Positions 1 to 6,910 of a stretch of DNA of 11,686 nt are shown one piece after another. This stretch comes from an uncultured Pirellula sp. Its GTDB lineage: Bacteria > Planctomycetota > Planctomycetia > Pirellulales > Pirellulaceae. The DNA is taken from positions 1 to 11,686 of the forward strand of contig CAITIF010000089.1 in assembly GCA_903892365.1 (NCBI GenBank), written 5' to 3'. The notes under the pieces are model-generated. The model ran no database searches, was not told the DNA's origin, and saw only the letters and a list, made by a program, of their open reading frames with translations. Positions within the stretch are counted from its first letter, which is position 1, and every line of letters begins with the position of its first letter. The translations under genes and the position numbers were made by a program.

Positions 1-1642
1 GAGTCATTTGAATGAAGCTGTGCGAATCGTTGGCTGCAACCGTGTTGAGAATTTTCGCTAAGCCAGCTACGTCAGACTCCTTCATGAAGGCTCCTTCGTT
101 AGCTTTCGCATTGCGAATTGTGTCGGTAATCATTTCGGCATCCGAGGCAAAAATAAAGTAACCGTCAACGATCGAAATCGCCCATTGGTCCAGGAGGGGT
201 TGTTCCTCGTCGGATAGCATCTCTTTCTCAGCCGAGTCGTCTTTGTCGAAATCCAATTCCACTTCTTCTTCAGAATCATTCTTGATTCGCCAGACTCGGA
301 ATCCTTCAATATCTATAGGGGTCGCATTCGGTTCCGACTTGCCGTATTTTTCTAGTACTTTGGGTAGCTTTTGGTCTGGATCGTTGAGCTTCAAAAATAC
401 CATCGACCGTTTGCTGAGTGGCCCGATGGGCTTCACGATTTCCGTAACAACATGGAATTCGGACGAAGTGTAGGGAAGCACATCTTTGATGATATCGATT
501 TGAGGACCATTGGGGTCGGTTCGGATCCCGTCGGTCACGGCTTTGAAAGTGTCTTTGCCAACGTATGCATCAACAATCCCATCAAACTTTGGGAATGCAT
601 CTTTCAGGTTCCATGAAAAGGAAAGTACGGATGCTGACTCTTTGTTGATCCAGGAGGGTGGAATCAATTTATCCAAATTGGGGAAATCGAGAATTTGTAC
701 GGACCGCGAAAGTGGCGGAGTCGCCATGACGAATCCATTGTGGAAGAAATCGAACGAGTCGCTCGAAATCTGAATATTTCCAGCGACGCATTGTATTCCT
801 GCGAAGCCTTCCCCTTCTAGGATTTTCAAGACGTCGGCTTGGTTGTTAGATGGCTTCCCAGAGATCGAGCGAAGTAATTTTGCAAATCCGATTGGGCGTA
901 CAAAGTATTCGATTTCTGGCTCTTCGCCATCGTTGTTGATTTTCGACTGTACCGACTGGAATAACGTAGAATCAGCCAGCGAGTTCTTCCTGGAACCATC
1001 CTGTGCTTCAATCAATTCTTTGATGGTCAAAAAATCGTCAGTCGCAATCATTTGGTCTTTGGAAAGCGCATAGTACGATTCCCGAGCGCGCGGTTCGCCT
1101 GCGATTTTGGGAGTGAGGTACTGGGTAACCATTGTTCCAGAAACATCCAGCGATTTTGCTACAGCTCCTTTCGACTGAAGCTGCGAGTCGACTTTCTTCA
1201 AAAAGTCTTGTGCTGGTGCATCTCGACCTGCCACATCCATGATGAGAGCTACGGAGAATGGCTTCTCAGCAATCGAAGGACGGACAATCCAAGCGATGGC
1301 CGATTGGCCGCCGGCGATATCGCCTAAATCATCGAAATCAAGGCTCAACTGCAAACCCGCTTCCTGAAGTCGCCCCTGAATCTCTTGGTTTTGACCATCC
1401 CAAAACGGTTTCATCCTTGGATCCGCGGCTAGCTTTCCAAGTTCTGTGCGATTCCAGGCATTCAAAAATCGCCCGGAATCCGGCAGAACCACCATCGCTT
1501 GCGTTTCCTCCGGCAACATTTTCGCTGCGGGCGTTAACGGCTTATCGTTGATGGCGAATAGGCTCCGCTCTTGGAAGCCGACCAACGACATGGCCAAGAT
1601 CCAGCCTGCCGTAAAAATGCTTTTGAGAAGCGAGCCAAGCAT
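1..1642 (-). CDS. Large secreted protein of unknown function, 3' end outside the window
   Basis: An open frame of 547 codons without a stop runs from an ATG at 1642 to the window edge, so the C-terminus is missing. The N-terminus (MLGSLLKSIF, then a hydrophobic stretch to about residue 22) looks like a signal peptide, although the cleavage site is unclear. The body alternates beta-like and helical segments. An early segment (MVVLPDSGRFLNAWNRTELG) and a later LDFDDLGDIAGG segment recall exported proteins of the DUF3352 kind, in which a VPADA-type strand is followed by a 'lG' helix; this is a weak resemblance. Residues about 450-480 are very acidic (EEEVELDFDKDDSAEKE). An in-frame ATG at 1696 would add 18 residues, but it puts polar sequence before the hydrophobic core, so 1642 is preferred. 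Neither start has a clear ribosome site. No catalytic motif is visible. The reading frame is very secure; the function is unknown. Confidence 0.85.
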   Translation of the reverse strand, partial: MLGSLLKSIFTAGWILAMSLVGFQERSLFAINDKPLTPAAKMLPEETQAMVVLPDSGRFLNAWNRTELGKLAADPRMKPFWDGQNQEIQGRLQEAGLQLSLDFDDLGDIAGGQSAIAWIVRPSIAEKPFSVALIMDVAGRDAPAQDFLKKVDSQLQSKGAVAKSLDVSGTMVTQYLTPKIAGEPRARESYYALSKDQMIATDDFLTIKELIEAQDGSRKNSLADSTLFQSVQSKINNDGEEPEIEYFVRPIGFAKLLRSISGKPSNNQADVLKILEGEGFAGIQCVAGNIQISSDSFDFFHNGFVMATPPLSRSVQILDFPNLDKLIPPSWINKESASVLSFSWNLKDAFPKFDGIVDAYVGKDTFKAVTDGIRTDPNGPQIDIIKDVLPYTSSEFHVVTEIVKPIGPLSKRSMVFLKLNDPDQKLPKVLEKYGKSEPNATPIDIEGFRVWRIKNDSEEEVELDFDKDDSAEKEMLSDEEQPLLDQWAISIVDGYFIFASDAEMITDTIRNAKANEGAFMKESDVAGLAKILNTVAANDSHSFIQMT

Positions 1643-1834
1643 TTGGCAAGGTGGACGCGAACTCGTAGAGTTAACCAATTCGGGATGAAGGCTCATGCGT
1701 GGTTGCGTAGGGTAGAAAGGATTGAGGATCAACGAAACGAACTAAGGACCATGCTTTCGCACCATCTTGTTGTGTCAAAAATGGGGCGAAAGGAGAATGG
1801 CCAGTTGGTGTCAAACCGTGTATCGTATCGCAAA

Positions 1835-1846
1835 TTGACGCGTCAA
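1835..1846. promoter_or_regulatory. Perfect 12-bp palindrome in the divergent intergenic region
   Basis: TTGACGCGTCAA equals its own reverse complement. It lies 192 bases upstream of the minus-strand start at 1642 and 68 bases upstream of the plus-strand start at 1915, in the 272-base gap between divergent genes. Each half (TTGACG) also resembles a sigma-70 -35 hexamer, but no convincing -10 hexamer sits at the proper distance on either strand. An operator for a dimeric regulator is the natural reading; a chance palindrome is possible. Confidence 0.35.
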
Positions 1847-1847
1847 G

Positions 1848-1869
1848 GGAACCCTGTTTTCCAGGTTCC
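1848..1869. repeat. Inverted repeat GGAACC/GGTTCC
   Basis: GGAACC (1848-1853) and GGTTCC (1864-1869) are exact inverted arms with 10 bases between them. Allowing one bulged C, two more pairs form and leave a five-base loop. It starts two bases after the 12-bp palindrome and ends 45 bases before the Nudix gene, so it may be a leader hairpin of that gene or part of a composite operator. No T-run follows, so it is not a standard terminator. Confidence 0.3.
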
Positions 1870-1914
1870 TGCCCCTCCAAGTACCCCAAAACCAAGCAAA
1901 ATGGTTCCCCATTC

Positions 1915-2517
1915 ATGGCCAAAGACGAAGAAGTACTGGTAATTCCTGCACTTTTGCTCGACCAACTAGGGCCTTTTTCAGGCTTTCAACCCAACGTAGA
2001 ACGTTACCTCCCTGCTATTTTGGACCGAGCGAACCAGTCGTTTCGGCCTCGAAGTTTGGTGGAATCCGACCCTTCCTTCAAACAACTGATACCCTACGTG
2101 ATCTTGGAATGCAGCGACGCTAATGAAAGCCGCATTTTTCAGTACACACGTGGGAAAGGGCAAGGCGAAAAACGACTGCATGCGTTCCGGTCCATCGGCA
2201 TCGGCGGCCATATCTCCGTCGAGGACGCGGAAGGGGACGATTGGTACAAGAATGGAATGCAGCGAGAACTGGACGAAGAGGTCCTGATCGAATGCAGTGG
2301 CCAACAACGGATCGTTGGACTCATTTACGATGATTCGTCGGAAGTGGGACGAGTTCACTTGGGGGTCGTTCACATCATGCAACTAACCTGCTGCAAAGTC
2401 CAATCGAAAGAAGATCAGCTCGAAGCAAGCGGTTTTCAAAGCGTCGACCAGATCAAGTCGGATATTGAAAATTACGAAACCTGGTCCCAGTTGTGCATCA
2501 AACATCTCTACATGTAA
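1915..2517 (+). CDS. Nudix-superfamily protein, COG4112-like predicted phosphoesterase
   Basis: The protein has 200 residues. The core is a GIGGHI segment (residues 95-100) followed by RELDEEVLI (117-125). This matches the second half of the Nudix box (REUxEExGU), whose glutamates bind the metal used to cleave a nucleoside diphosphate linked to another group. The box is not canonical: the loop between the glycine and the arginine is longer than usual, and the late glycine is replaced by Leu124. A GGH...REL.EEV pattern fits my recollection of the predicted phosphoesterases grouped as COG4112 better than classical MutT, so the substrate cannot be named. No signal peptide is present, so it should be cytosolic. 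The start is the first in-frame ATG giving a sensible N-terminus (MAKDEEVLVIPALLL); the ATG at 1901 is in another frame. It probably heads a transcript with the FabZ-like gene 38 bases downstream. Confidence 0.85.
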   Translation: MAKDEEVLVIPALLLDQLGPFSGFQPNVERYLPAILDRANQSFRPRSLVESDPSFKQLIPYVILECSDANESRIFQYTRGKGQGEKRLHAFRSIGIGGHISVEDAEGDDWYKNGMQRELDEEVLIECSGQQRIVGLIYDDSSEVGRVHLGVVHIMQLTCCKVQSKEDQLEASGFQSVDQIKSDIENYETWSQLCIKHLYM

Positions 2518-2555
2518 TTTACTCGAATCTACTTTAACTGAGTATCTAAGTTACC

Positions 2556-2990
2556 ATGACCTTAGCAAACCTTGAACAAATCCAAGCTTTGATCCCGCAC
2601 CGAAAGCCTATGCTGTTGGTGGACGAAGTTGTCGAGCAGTCTGAAAAACACATTGTTTGCCATAAGACATTTTCAGCGGACGAGTTTTTCTTACAGGGAC
2701 ATTTTCCAAACTTCCCATTGGTTCCGGGCGTCATCCTTTGTGAATGCTGTTTGCAAAGCGGTGCGATCTTGTTGAGCCAATTCACACCCAACGATGGATC
2801 GGTCCCTGTTGCGACTCGAATTGACGGAGCCAAGTTCAAGCGGATGGTGCGCCCTGGAGAAACGATCGAGATTCATGTCACACTCAATGAAGTGGTATCA
2901 TCCGCGTATTTCATGACAGGCAAAGTAACTGTCGATGGAAAATTGGCCGCTCGATTAGACTTCGCATGTAGCGTCGCAAAGCCGCAGTAA
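2556..2990 (+). CDS. FabZ-like beta-hydroxyacyl-ACP dehydratase (hotdog fold)
   Basis: The protein has 144 residues, the usual length for a single-hotdog FabZ. The N-terminal IPHRKPMLLVDEVVE (13-27) and GHFPNFPLVPGVILCE (48-63) are FabZ signatures. His49 and Glu63 are 14 residues apart, as in the catalytic His/Glu pair that removes water from 3-hydroxyacyl-ACP across the dimer interface. It should act in the cytosol in fatty acid or related acyl-chain synthesis. The sequence after the catalytic Glu (CCLQSGAILL) differs from the common EAMAQ version, and no lpxC, fabH or acpP gene is adjacent. It may therefore be a paralog serving a special acyl chain rather than the housekeeping enzyme, so I give no gene symbol. 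It follows the Nudix gene by 38 bases. No strong ribosome site precedes the ATG. Confidence 0.88.
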   Translation: MTLANLEQIQALIPHRKPMLLVDEVVEQSEKHIVCHKTFSADEFFLQGHFPNFPLVPGVILCECCLQSGAILLSQFTPNDGSVPVATRIDGAKFKRMVRPGETIEIHVTLNEVVSSAYFMTGKVTVDGKLAARLDFACSVAKPQ

Positions 2991-3060
2991 CCATCACCTT
3001 TCGACCTGAACAAAACGCCCGTCGCGCAGCGGAACTCCCATTTTTATCGGTTCGATTCTC

Positions 3061-4233
3061 ATGACATCCACCAATGGCCCCCTCTCTTGGAAGCTTCGTA
3101 CTTCCACATCACGAAGTACTCTTAGCTGCGATGCGACTATCCTAGCGGACAATCCGAAGCAAAAAACTGACTCTAGGCACGAACAGATCGAATGTCGCAA
3201 CGGCTCGCTGGAATGGAAGCAAATTGTTCTTCAAGACGGCAAGTCGGCAGGCCTGGAGTGTCTTACGATCAACACGGGCGCGGTAGAGGTAACGATCCTG
3301 CCCGACCGTGGAATGGGCCTTTGGAAATGCTGGGCGAACCATCTGGAACTGGGCTGGCAAAGCCCCGTTGCCGGCCCTGTCCACCCAAATCTCGTGCCGG
3401 TACATGATGCAACGGGTATCGGCTGGCTCGAAGGTTTTGATGAGCTCCTAGTACGTTGCGGCTTGTATAGCAACGGCGCACCCGAATTCCATGCCAACGG
3501 TACCGTTCGACATCCATTGCATGGTCGGATTGCCAATCTGCCGGCAAGCGATCTTGAGATCACCGTAGATGCTGAAAACGGAATTCTAGACGTGGTGGGA
3601 GTTGTTAGTGAAGCACGTTTTCTTATTTACTCGTTGGAGCTGCAGACTCGGTATCGATTTCGTGCAGGCAGTCCCGTAATCGAAGTAACCGACATCGTGA
3701 CGAACTGCTTATCAAAGCCAGGGTCAATGCAAATGCTGTATCACATCAACCTTGGCGACCCGATCGTCGAAGCCGGAGCTACCATCCACGCGCCGATACG
3801 CAACATGATGCCCCGCGACGCCCGGGCCAAGGAAGGTATCGACCATTGGAATGTTTGCGAGGCTCCTGCTTCGGGCTTCCAAGAACAAGTGTATTTGATT
3901 ACCCCTGCTGCTGATGCACAGGGCTGGTCGGAGGTGATGCTTTCCTCTGCCGATAGGTCCTTGGGATGTTCTGTTCAGTTTGATACGCAGACATTGCCTT
4001 ATCTGAATGTTTGGAAAAACACCGCCGCTCGAGAAGACGGTAATGTTGTTGGGCTTGAACCCGCGACTGGATTCCCAAACCCTCGATCGATCGAAGAAGA
4101 GCAAGGTCGCGTTGTGCAACTTGCGGCAGGCGAATCAAAAGCCTTTCAATTGCGATTCGTGCCCCTTGCAAACCCACAGGAAGTCGCTCAGGCCAAAGCT
4201 CGTATCGATGCGATAACGGGGCGAGCCAAGTAG
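3061..4233 (+). CDS. DUF4432 family protein, aldose 1-epimerase-like
   Basis: The protein has 390 residues. It matches the DUF4432 family, which has the galactose-mutarotase beta-sandwich fold. Visible blocks are LPDRGMGLWKCW (80-91), GWLEGFDELLVRCGL (121-135), HPLHGRIANLPA (151-162), LYHINLGDP (226-234) and GLEPATGFPNPRS (331-343). In mutarotases a histidine and a glutamate do the acid/base chemistry; His228 and Glu333 are the likely equivalents here. The expected role is interconversion or recognition of sugar anomers, with the sugar unknown. No signal peptide is seen. The frame is closed by TGA at 3007, and 3061 is the first ATG. The first 38 residues are Ser/Thr/Arg-rich and unlike the rest, so the true N-terminus is less certain than the body. 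It lies 70 bases after the FabZ-like gene and may share its transcript. Confidence 0.88.
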   Translation: MTSTNGPLSWKLRTSTSRSTLSCDATILADNPKQKTDSRHEQIECRNGSLEWKQIVLQDGKSAGLECLTINTGAVEVTILPDRGMGLWKCWANHLELGWQSPVAGPVHPNLVPVHDATGIGWLEGFDELLVRCGLYSNGAPEFHANGTVRHPLHGRIANLPASDLEITVDAENGILDVVGVVSEARFLIYSLELQTRYRFRAGSPVIEVTDIVTNCLSKPGSMQMLYHINLGDPIVEAGATIHAPIRNMMPRDARAKEGIDHWNVCEAPASGFQEQVYLITPAADAQGWSEVMLSSADRSLGCSVQFDTQTLPYLNVWKNTAAREDGNVVGLEPATGFPNPRSIEEEQGRVVQLAAGESKAFQLRFVPLANPQEVAQAKARIDAITGRAK

Positions 4234-4339
4234 CACGTAGTCAGCCACGCAGCCAAACAAAACCGAGCTTCGCGCAAAAGCGAAAAAATAGTTTGGCAAG
4301 TGTAACACAGGCCACCCTCTAGCCGTAAAACTGATGGAA

Positions 4340-4363
4340 TCAAGAGCCATGTCTGGCTCTTGA
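4340..4363 (+). promoter_or_regulatory. Perfect 10-bp hairpin upstream of the sigma-factor unit
   Basis: TCAAGAGCCA (4340-4349) and TGGCTCTTGA (4354-4363) are exact complements around a four-base loop, TGTC. The hairpin ends 25 bases before the ATG at 4389 and 15 bases before the ribosome site. It lies 106 bases after the DUF4432 stop. The following bases (GCTCAATACAC) are not T-rich, so it is not a textbook intrinsic terminator. It may be an operator, a leader hairpin affecting translation of the unit, or a non-canonical terminator for the upstream transcript. Confidence 0.45.
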
Positions 4364-4378
4364 GCTCAATACACAAGT

Positions 4379-4384
4379 GAGGGG
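4379..4384 (+). promoter_or_regulatory. Ribosome binding site deciding the start of the secreted-protein gene
   Basis: GAGGGG lies four bases before the ATG at 4389 and seven before the adjacent in-frame ATG at 4392. It overlaps the in-frame GTG at 4377, which therefore cannot be the start that uses it. This supports a protein beginning MMQNR or MQNR. Confidence 0.6.
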
Positions 4385-4388
4385 ATCG

Positions 4389-5375
4389 ATGATGCAAAAT
4401 CGTATTTGGAGAGCGATTGGATTAGCGCTTTTACTAGTTTTCAGTGCGAGCGCAGTTGCCCAAGATTCGATCAGCGTTCCTGCTGATTCAAAATTTGTAA
4501 TGCAAATCAATTTGCAGGCATTCAAGAACTCCAAGGTGGGCGCGACCTTGTTTGAGATCGCGAAGAAGGCAGCCATGGAGGAGGTCGGTAAGAATCTGGA
4601 TTCCAAAGGCTTCTCTGGCGACAAGATTCAAGAAGTCCTTGGATTGGATCCTTTCGAGGAGATTCAAAGTATTATTCTGTGTGCCTCCGATTACGAGAAT
4701 CCGGAGAACAGTTTACTGGCAATGGTACGTCTCAAGAAGACTACGGGAAACATCGAAGGTCTACTGTTGGCGATTCCCGGTTACGAACAGTCGGAGCACG
4801 GCAAATATCCAATCCATAGCGCGGCGCCTGACAATGACGAAAAGGTGTATGGTGCAATTCACAAAGACATATCAGGGGATCATACGCTTGTCCTTGGTGC
4901 AAACCGCAATGCAGTTACAGGCTTACTGGATAGTCTCGACGCAAAGAGCACCGAATCCAAAGCGATGAAGTCGGTCGGACTTCAGTCTGACCGCAAGCTG
5001 ATTGCGCACATGCAATTGATGGAATTTCCCACCAAGCAACTGGGCGAGGGGCCGCAGAAAAATATTGCGGCCATGTTGAACTCCTTGATCATGACCATTT
5101 CGGAAGAGGACGATGAATTGGAAGTACGTGGTGTTATGCAAACCAATACGGAGAAGATGGCGGAACAGATCAAGCAATCCGTTCAGGGATTGGTCGCAAT
5201 GGCTGAACTTGTAATCTCTATGGACGATGAGGAGCAAGGCGAAGACGCTAAGCAAGTTATTCAGTTCGTGAAGAGTATGAAGGTGGTTCAGGAAGGCGCT
5301 TCGGTCAGCCTGAAGCTCCGGTTCCCATCCACCGACATCGCCGAAATGATCAAAAAGGAAGTGGAAGGCAATTGA
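4389..5375 (+). CDS. Secreted protein of unknown function, first gene of the sigma-factor unit
   Basis: The protein has 328 residues from ATG 4389 (327 from ATG 4392); both fit a GAGGGG ribosome site. It begins with a clear signal peptide (IWRAIGLALLLVFSASAVA) with an A-V-A cleavage site near residue 24, so the mature protein should be exported. It starts SVPADSKFVMQINLQAFKNS, followed by helices and an LGLDPFEEIQSIILCASD segment. This 'VPAD...strand...helix...LGLD' order resembles exported DUF3352-like proteins and, loosely, the protein at the left edge of the window. The mature part is acidic, with E/D clusters near ISEEDDELE and MDDEEQGEDAK. No anchor or catalytic motif is visible. Its TGA stop overlaps the TTG start of the sigma factor, so the two are probably translated in a coupled way. 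It may be a sensor, ligand or output of the sigma system; this is inferred from position only. Confidence 0.87.
   Translation: MMQNRIWRAIGLALLLVFSASAVAQDSISVPADSKFVMQINLQAFKNSKVGATLFEIAKKAAMEEVGKNLDSKGFSGDKIQEVLGLDPFEEIQSIILCASDYENPENSLLAMVRLKKTTGNIEGLLLAIPGYEQSEHGKYPIHSAAPDNDEKVYGAIHKDISGDHTLVLGANRNAVTGLLDSLDAKSTESKAMKSVGLQSDRKLIAHMQLMEFPTKQLGEGPQKNIAAMLNSLIMTISEEDDELEVRGVMQTNTEKMAEQIKQSVQGLVAMAELVISMDDEEQGEDAKQVIQFVKSMKVVQEGASVSLKLRFPSTDIAEMIKKEVEGN
5363..5368 (+). promoter_or_regulatory. Ribosome binding site for the TTG-started sigma factor
   Basis: GGAAGG lies three bases before the TTG at 5372, and AAGGAAG a little further upstream (5355-5361) lies 10 bases before it. Both are inside the end of the preceding gene. 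The purine-rich context plus the TTGA stop/start overlap supports TTG as the start, because the next in-frame ATG comes only after most of sigma region 2. Confidence 0.5.
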
Positions 5376-6007
5376 ATCCTTCCGAGTCGAAAGTAACTAC
5401 AGCCCTGGCTGATTTGAAAGGTGTCGAACCTAACGAACTGGTTCGACGCGTTCTCGCTGGCTGCACGGATTCCTCGACCGAATTGGTCCATCGCTTCACA
5501 CCGCGACTGCTCATTCTATTGGAGCGTCGCTTACCGGGTGGCAGATCGGATGCCGAGGACATTGCTCAGGAAGCGCTGGCGAAGGCTTTCCAGAGTCTCG
5601 ATCGGTTCGACTCGAAGTATCAATTCTCAACGTGGCTTTATACGATCGCAATCCGGCAAGCGACTGATTTTCTTCGTAAAGAAAAGAAACGTCCTCGGTG
5701 GCAATCTATGAATACGATCGAATCGGACCTGCCCGCAAAGCATGATCTTGCTTTATCGGACAAATCCGAAGTCCTAGCCGATGTTTGGAGCGTTGCTCGT
5801 TCCATTCTGATAGAATCGCAGTATGTTGTTTTGTGGTTGAAGTATGGCGAAGGCCTCTCCATCCAGGAAATTGCAGAAGTGCTCAAGAAGACACAGATCG
5901 GAATCCGAGTTCAATTGCATCGCGCTCGGAACCGACTTTCGAAGGAGATTCATCGCACGGATCGCGAGCGTTCGAACCATCTTAGGGTGGAGCCATTGTC
6001 ATCATGA
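5372..6007 (+). CDS. RNA polymerase sigma factor, ECF type
   Basis: The protein has 211 residues with the two-domain layout of an ECF sigma factor. Region 2 spans about 35-108: DAEDIAQEALAKAFQSLDRF binds core polymerase, and FSTWLYTIAIRQATDFLRK recognises the -10 element. Region 4 spans about 135-195: GLSIQEIAEVLKKTQIGIRV is the helix-turn-helix for the -35 element, followed by LHRARNRLSKEI. No region 1.1 or 3 is present. The start is TTG overlapping the upstream TGA as TTGA; no earlier or nearby ATG exists. The stop TGA overlaps the ATG of the next gene as ATGA. This packing suggests one transcript and coupled translation, with the downstream membrane protein as the likely regulator. The ECF subgroup cannot be named from sequence reading alone. 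Confidence 0.93.
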   Translation: MNPSESKVTTALADLKGVEPNELVRRVLAGCTDSSTELVHRFTPRLLILLERRLPGGRSDAEDIAQEALAKAFQSLDRFDSKYQFSTWLYTIAIRQATDFLRKEKKRPRWQSMNTIESDLPAKHDLALSDKSEVLADVWSVARSILIESQYVVLWLKYGEGLSIQEIAEVLKKTQIGIRVQLHRARNRLSKEIHRTDRERSNHLRVEPLSS

Positions 6008-6678
6008 TTCGATCACTTGCAAAAACCTTAATCCAGTACTGCTACGACTCCAACCAGGTATCCCTGCAGCAACCCAATAGCGCGACTGACAAACTCCCGG
6101 GATGGTTGCGAAAATGGACCGATTCAGATTCCGAATTGCGAAGATTTGAGCTGGAGCTCCAATGTTTAGAACGTTCGCTCGTAAGCCAGGCGAAAAACTT
6201 TGTGTCTAGTGGACTTGTTGCCAGATCGCTGGACAACATCGATTTGCCTTGCGTACCGACACGCACTAGCGCATCAGCCTTCAGTCCATTGCTTCTGGCC
6301 TCGCTTGCAGCAGGACTCGTATGCATCCTCTTGGCGTCAGGATGGTTCCTGTCCCAATATTCCGTAAGGAAGCCTAGCGATCACGGTTCATCCATCCTAG
6401 CCAATGGAATGGAAATAGAGGCCGATCAAGCGAGGGATAGCAAGAATCGCGAGCGATGGATGCTCTCTACCTTGGACACTACGAAGCGACTTGCAGCGGA
6501 TTTGCGCAGTAAGAGCGAGTTAGTAAACGATTCCGTGGTTGTGGCTCAGCGAACCATCCTTAAAAAGGGCGAGCATGCCAAAGAGATTGGCCTAGATGGT
6601 CTCAAGTTCGTCGCTCAAAGGCTACCAGTAGCCACCGTCCGCATGTTGGGAATGAACGCCAAGAAAGTCGACAAGTAG
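6004..6678 (+). CDS. Single-pass membrane protein, putative anti-sigma factor
   Basis: The protein has 224 residues and starts at an ATG overlapping the sigma-factor stop (ATGA). One clear membrane segment lies at about 95-118 (SPLLLASLAAGLVCILLASG), leaving a 94-residue N-terminal part that is probably cytosolic and a 106-residue C-terminal part that is probably periplasmic. This topology and gene order match ECF anti-sigma factors. The zinc-binding HxxxCxxC motif of the common anti-sigma domain is absent, and I recognise no named anti-sigma domain. The segment DKLPGWLRKWTDSDSELRRFELELQCLERSLVS (30-61) is helical and amphipathic and could contact the sigma factor. The C-terminal part is charged and helical. 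The role is inferred from position and topology. A GGTGGAG sequence 11 bases upstream may serve as ribosome site. Confidence 0.75.
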   Translation: MIRSLAKTLIQYCYDSNQVSLQQPNSATDKLPGWLRKWTDSDSELRRFELELQCLERSLVSQAKNFVSSGLVARSLDNIDLPCVPTRTSASAFSPLLLASLAAGLVCILLASGWFLSQYSVRKPSDHGSSILANGMEIEADQARDSKNRERWMLSTLDTTKRLAADLRSKSELVNDSVVVAQRTILKKGEHAKEIGLDGLKFVAQRLPVATVRMLGMNAKKVDK

Positions 6679-6872
6679 ATCGGTTGGCTCCTGAGATCGG
6701 ATTATTCACAAGGATCCGAATGTCTCCAGGACACTAACAGCGACACCGTTTTTTGCAGGGAATTCGCATCTTCGCTTGTAGCAGAAGCTCAAGTAAAAGC
6801 CTCAGGACTGCAGCAGGGGCAGAATTCTGCGTTAGCATTTGGTTCCTTCTCCGGCTGTTTAAAGATGGTAAA

Positions 6873-6899
6873 ATGGGGATGAGGTTGCTGTTGCCCCAT
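6873..6899 (+). promoter_or_regulatory. Inverted repeat ATGGGG/CCCCAT before dsbD
   Basis: ATGGGG (6873-6878) and CCCCAT (6894-6899) are exact inverted arms 15 bases apart, ending 24 bases before the dsbD start. This fits an operator or weak leader hairpin. Chance is possible for six-base arms. The rest of the 245-base gap after the anti-sigma-like gene shows no gene and no promoter that I trust. Confidence 0.25.
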
Positions 6900-6910
6900 G
6901 AGGAATTATC

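Noticed and set aside
1571..1942. Open frame of 123 codons on the plus strand
   Set aside because: It is antisense to the start of the large minus-strand gene and runs into the Nudix gene in another frame. The product has low-complexity composition and no recognisable motif.
1978..2382. Open frame of 134 codons on the minus strand
   Set aside because: It lies fully antisense to the Nudix gene, whose protein has recognisable motifs, and shows none itself.
4269..4284. Small hairpin TTCGC/GCGAA as terminator of the DUF4432 gene
   Set aside because: The stem has only five pairs and is followed by an A-run, not a T-run, on the coding strand.
4377..4388. GTG start for the exported protein of the sigma unit
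   Set aside because: The GTG overlaps the GAGGGG ribosome site, while two ATG codons at 4389 and 4392 are correctly spaced from it.
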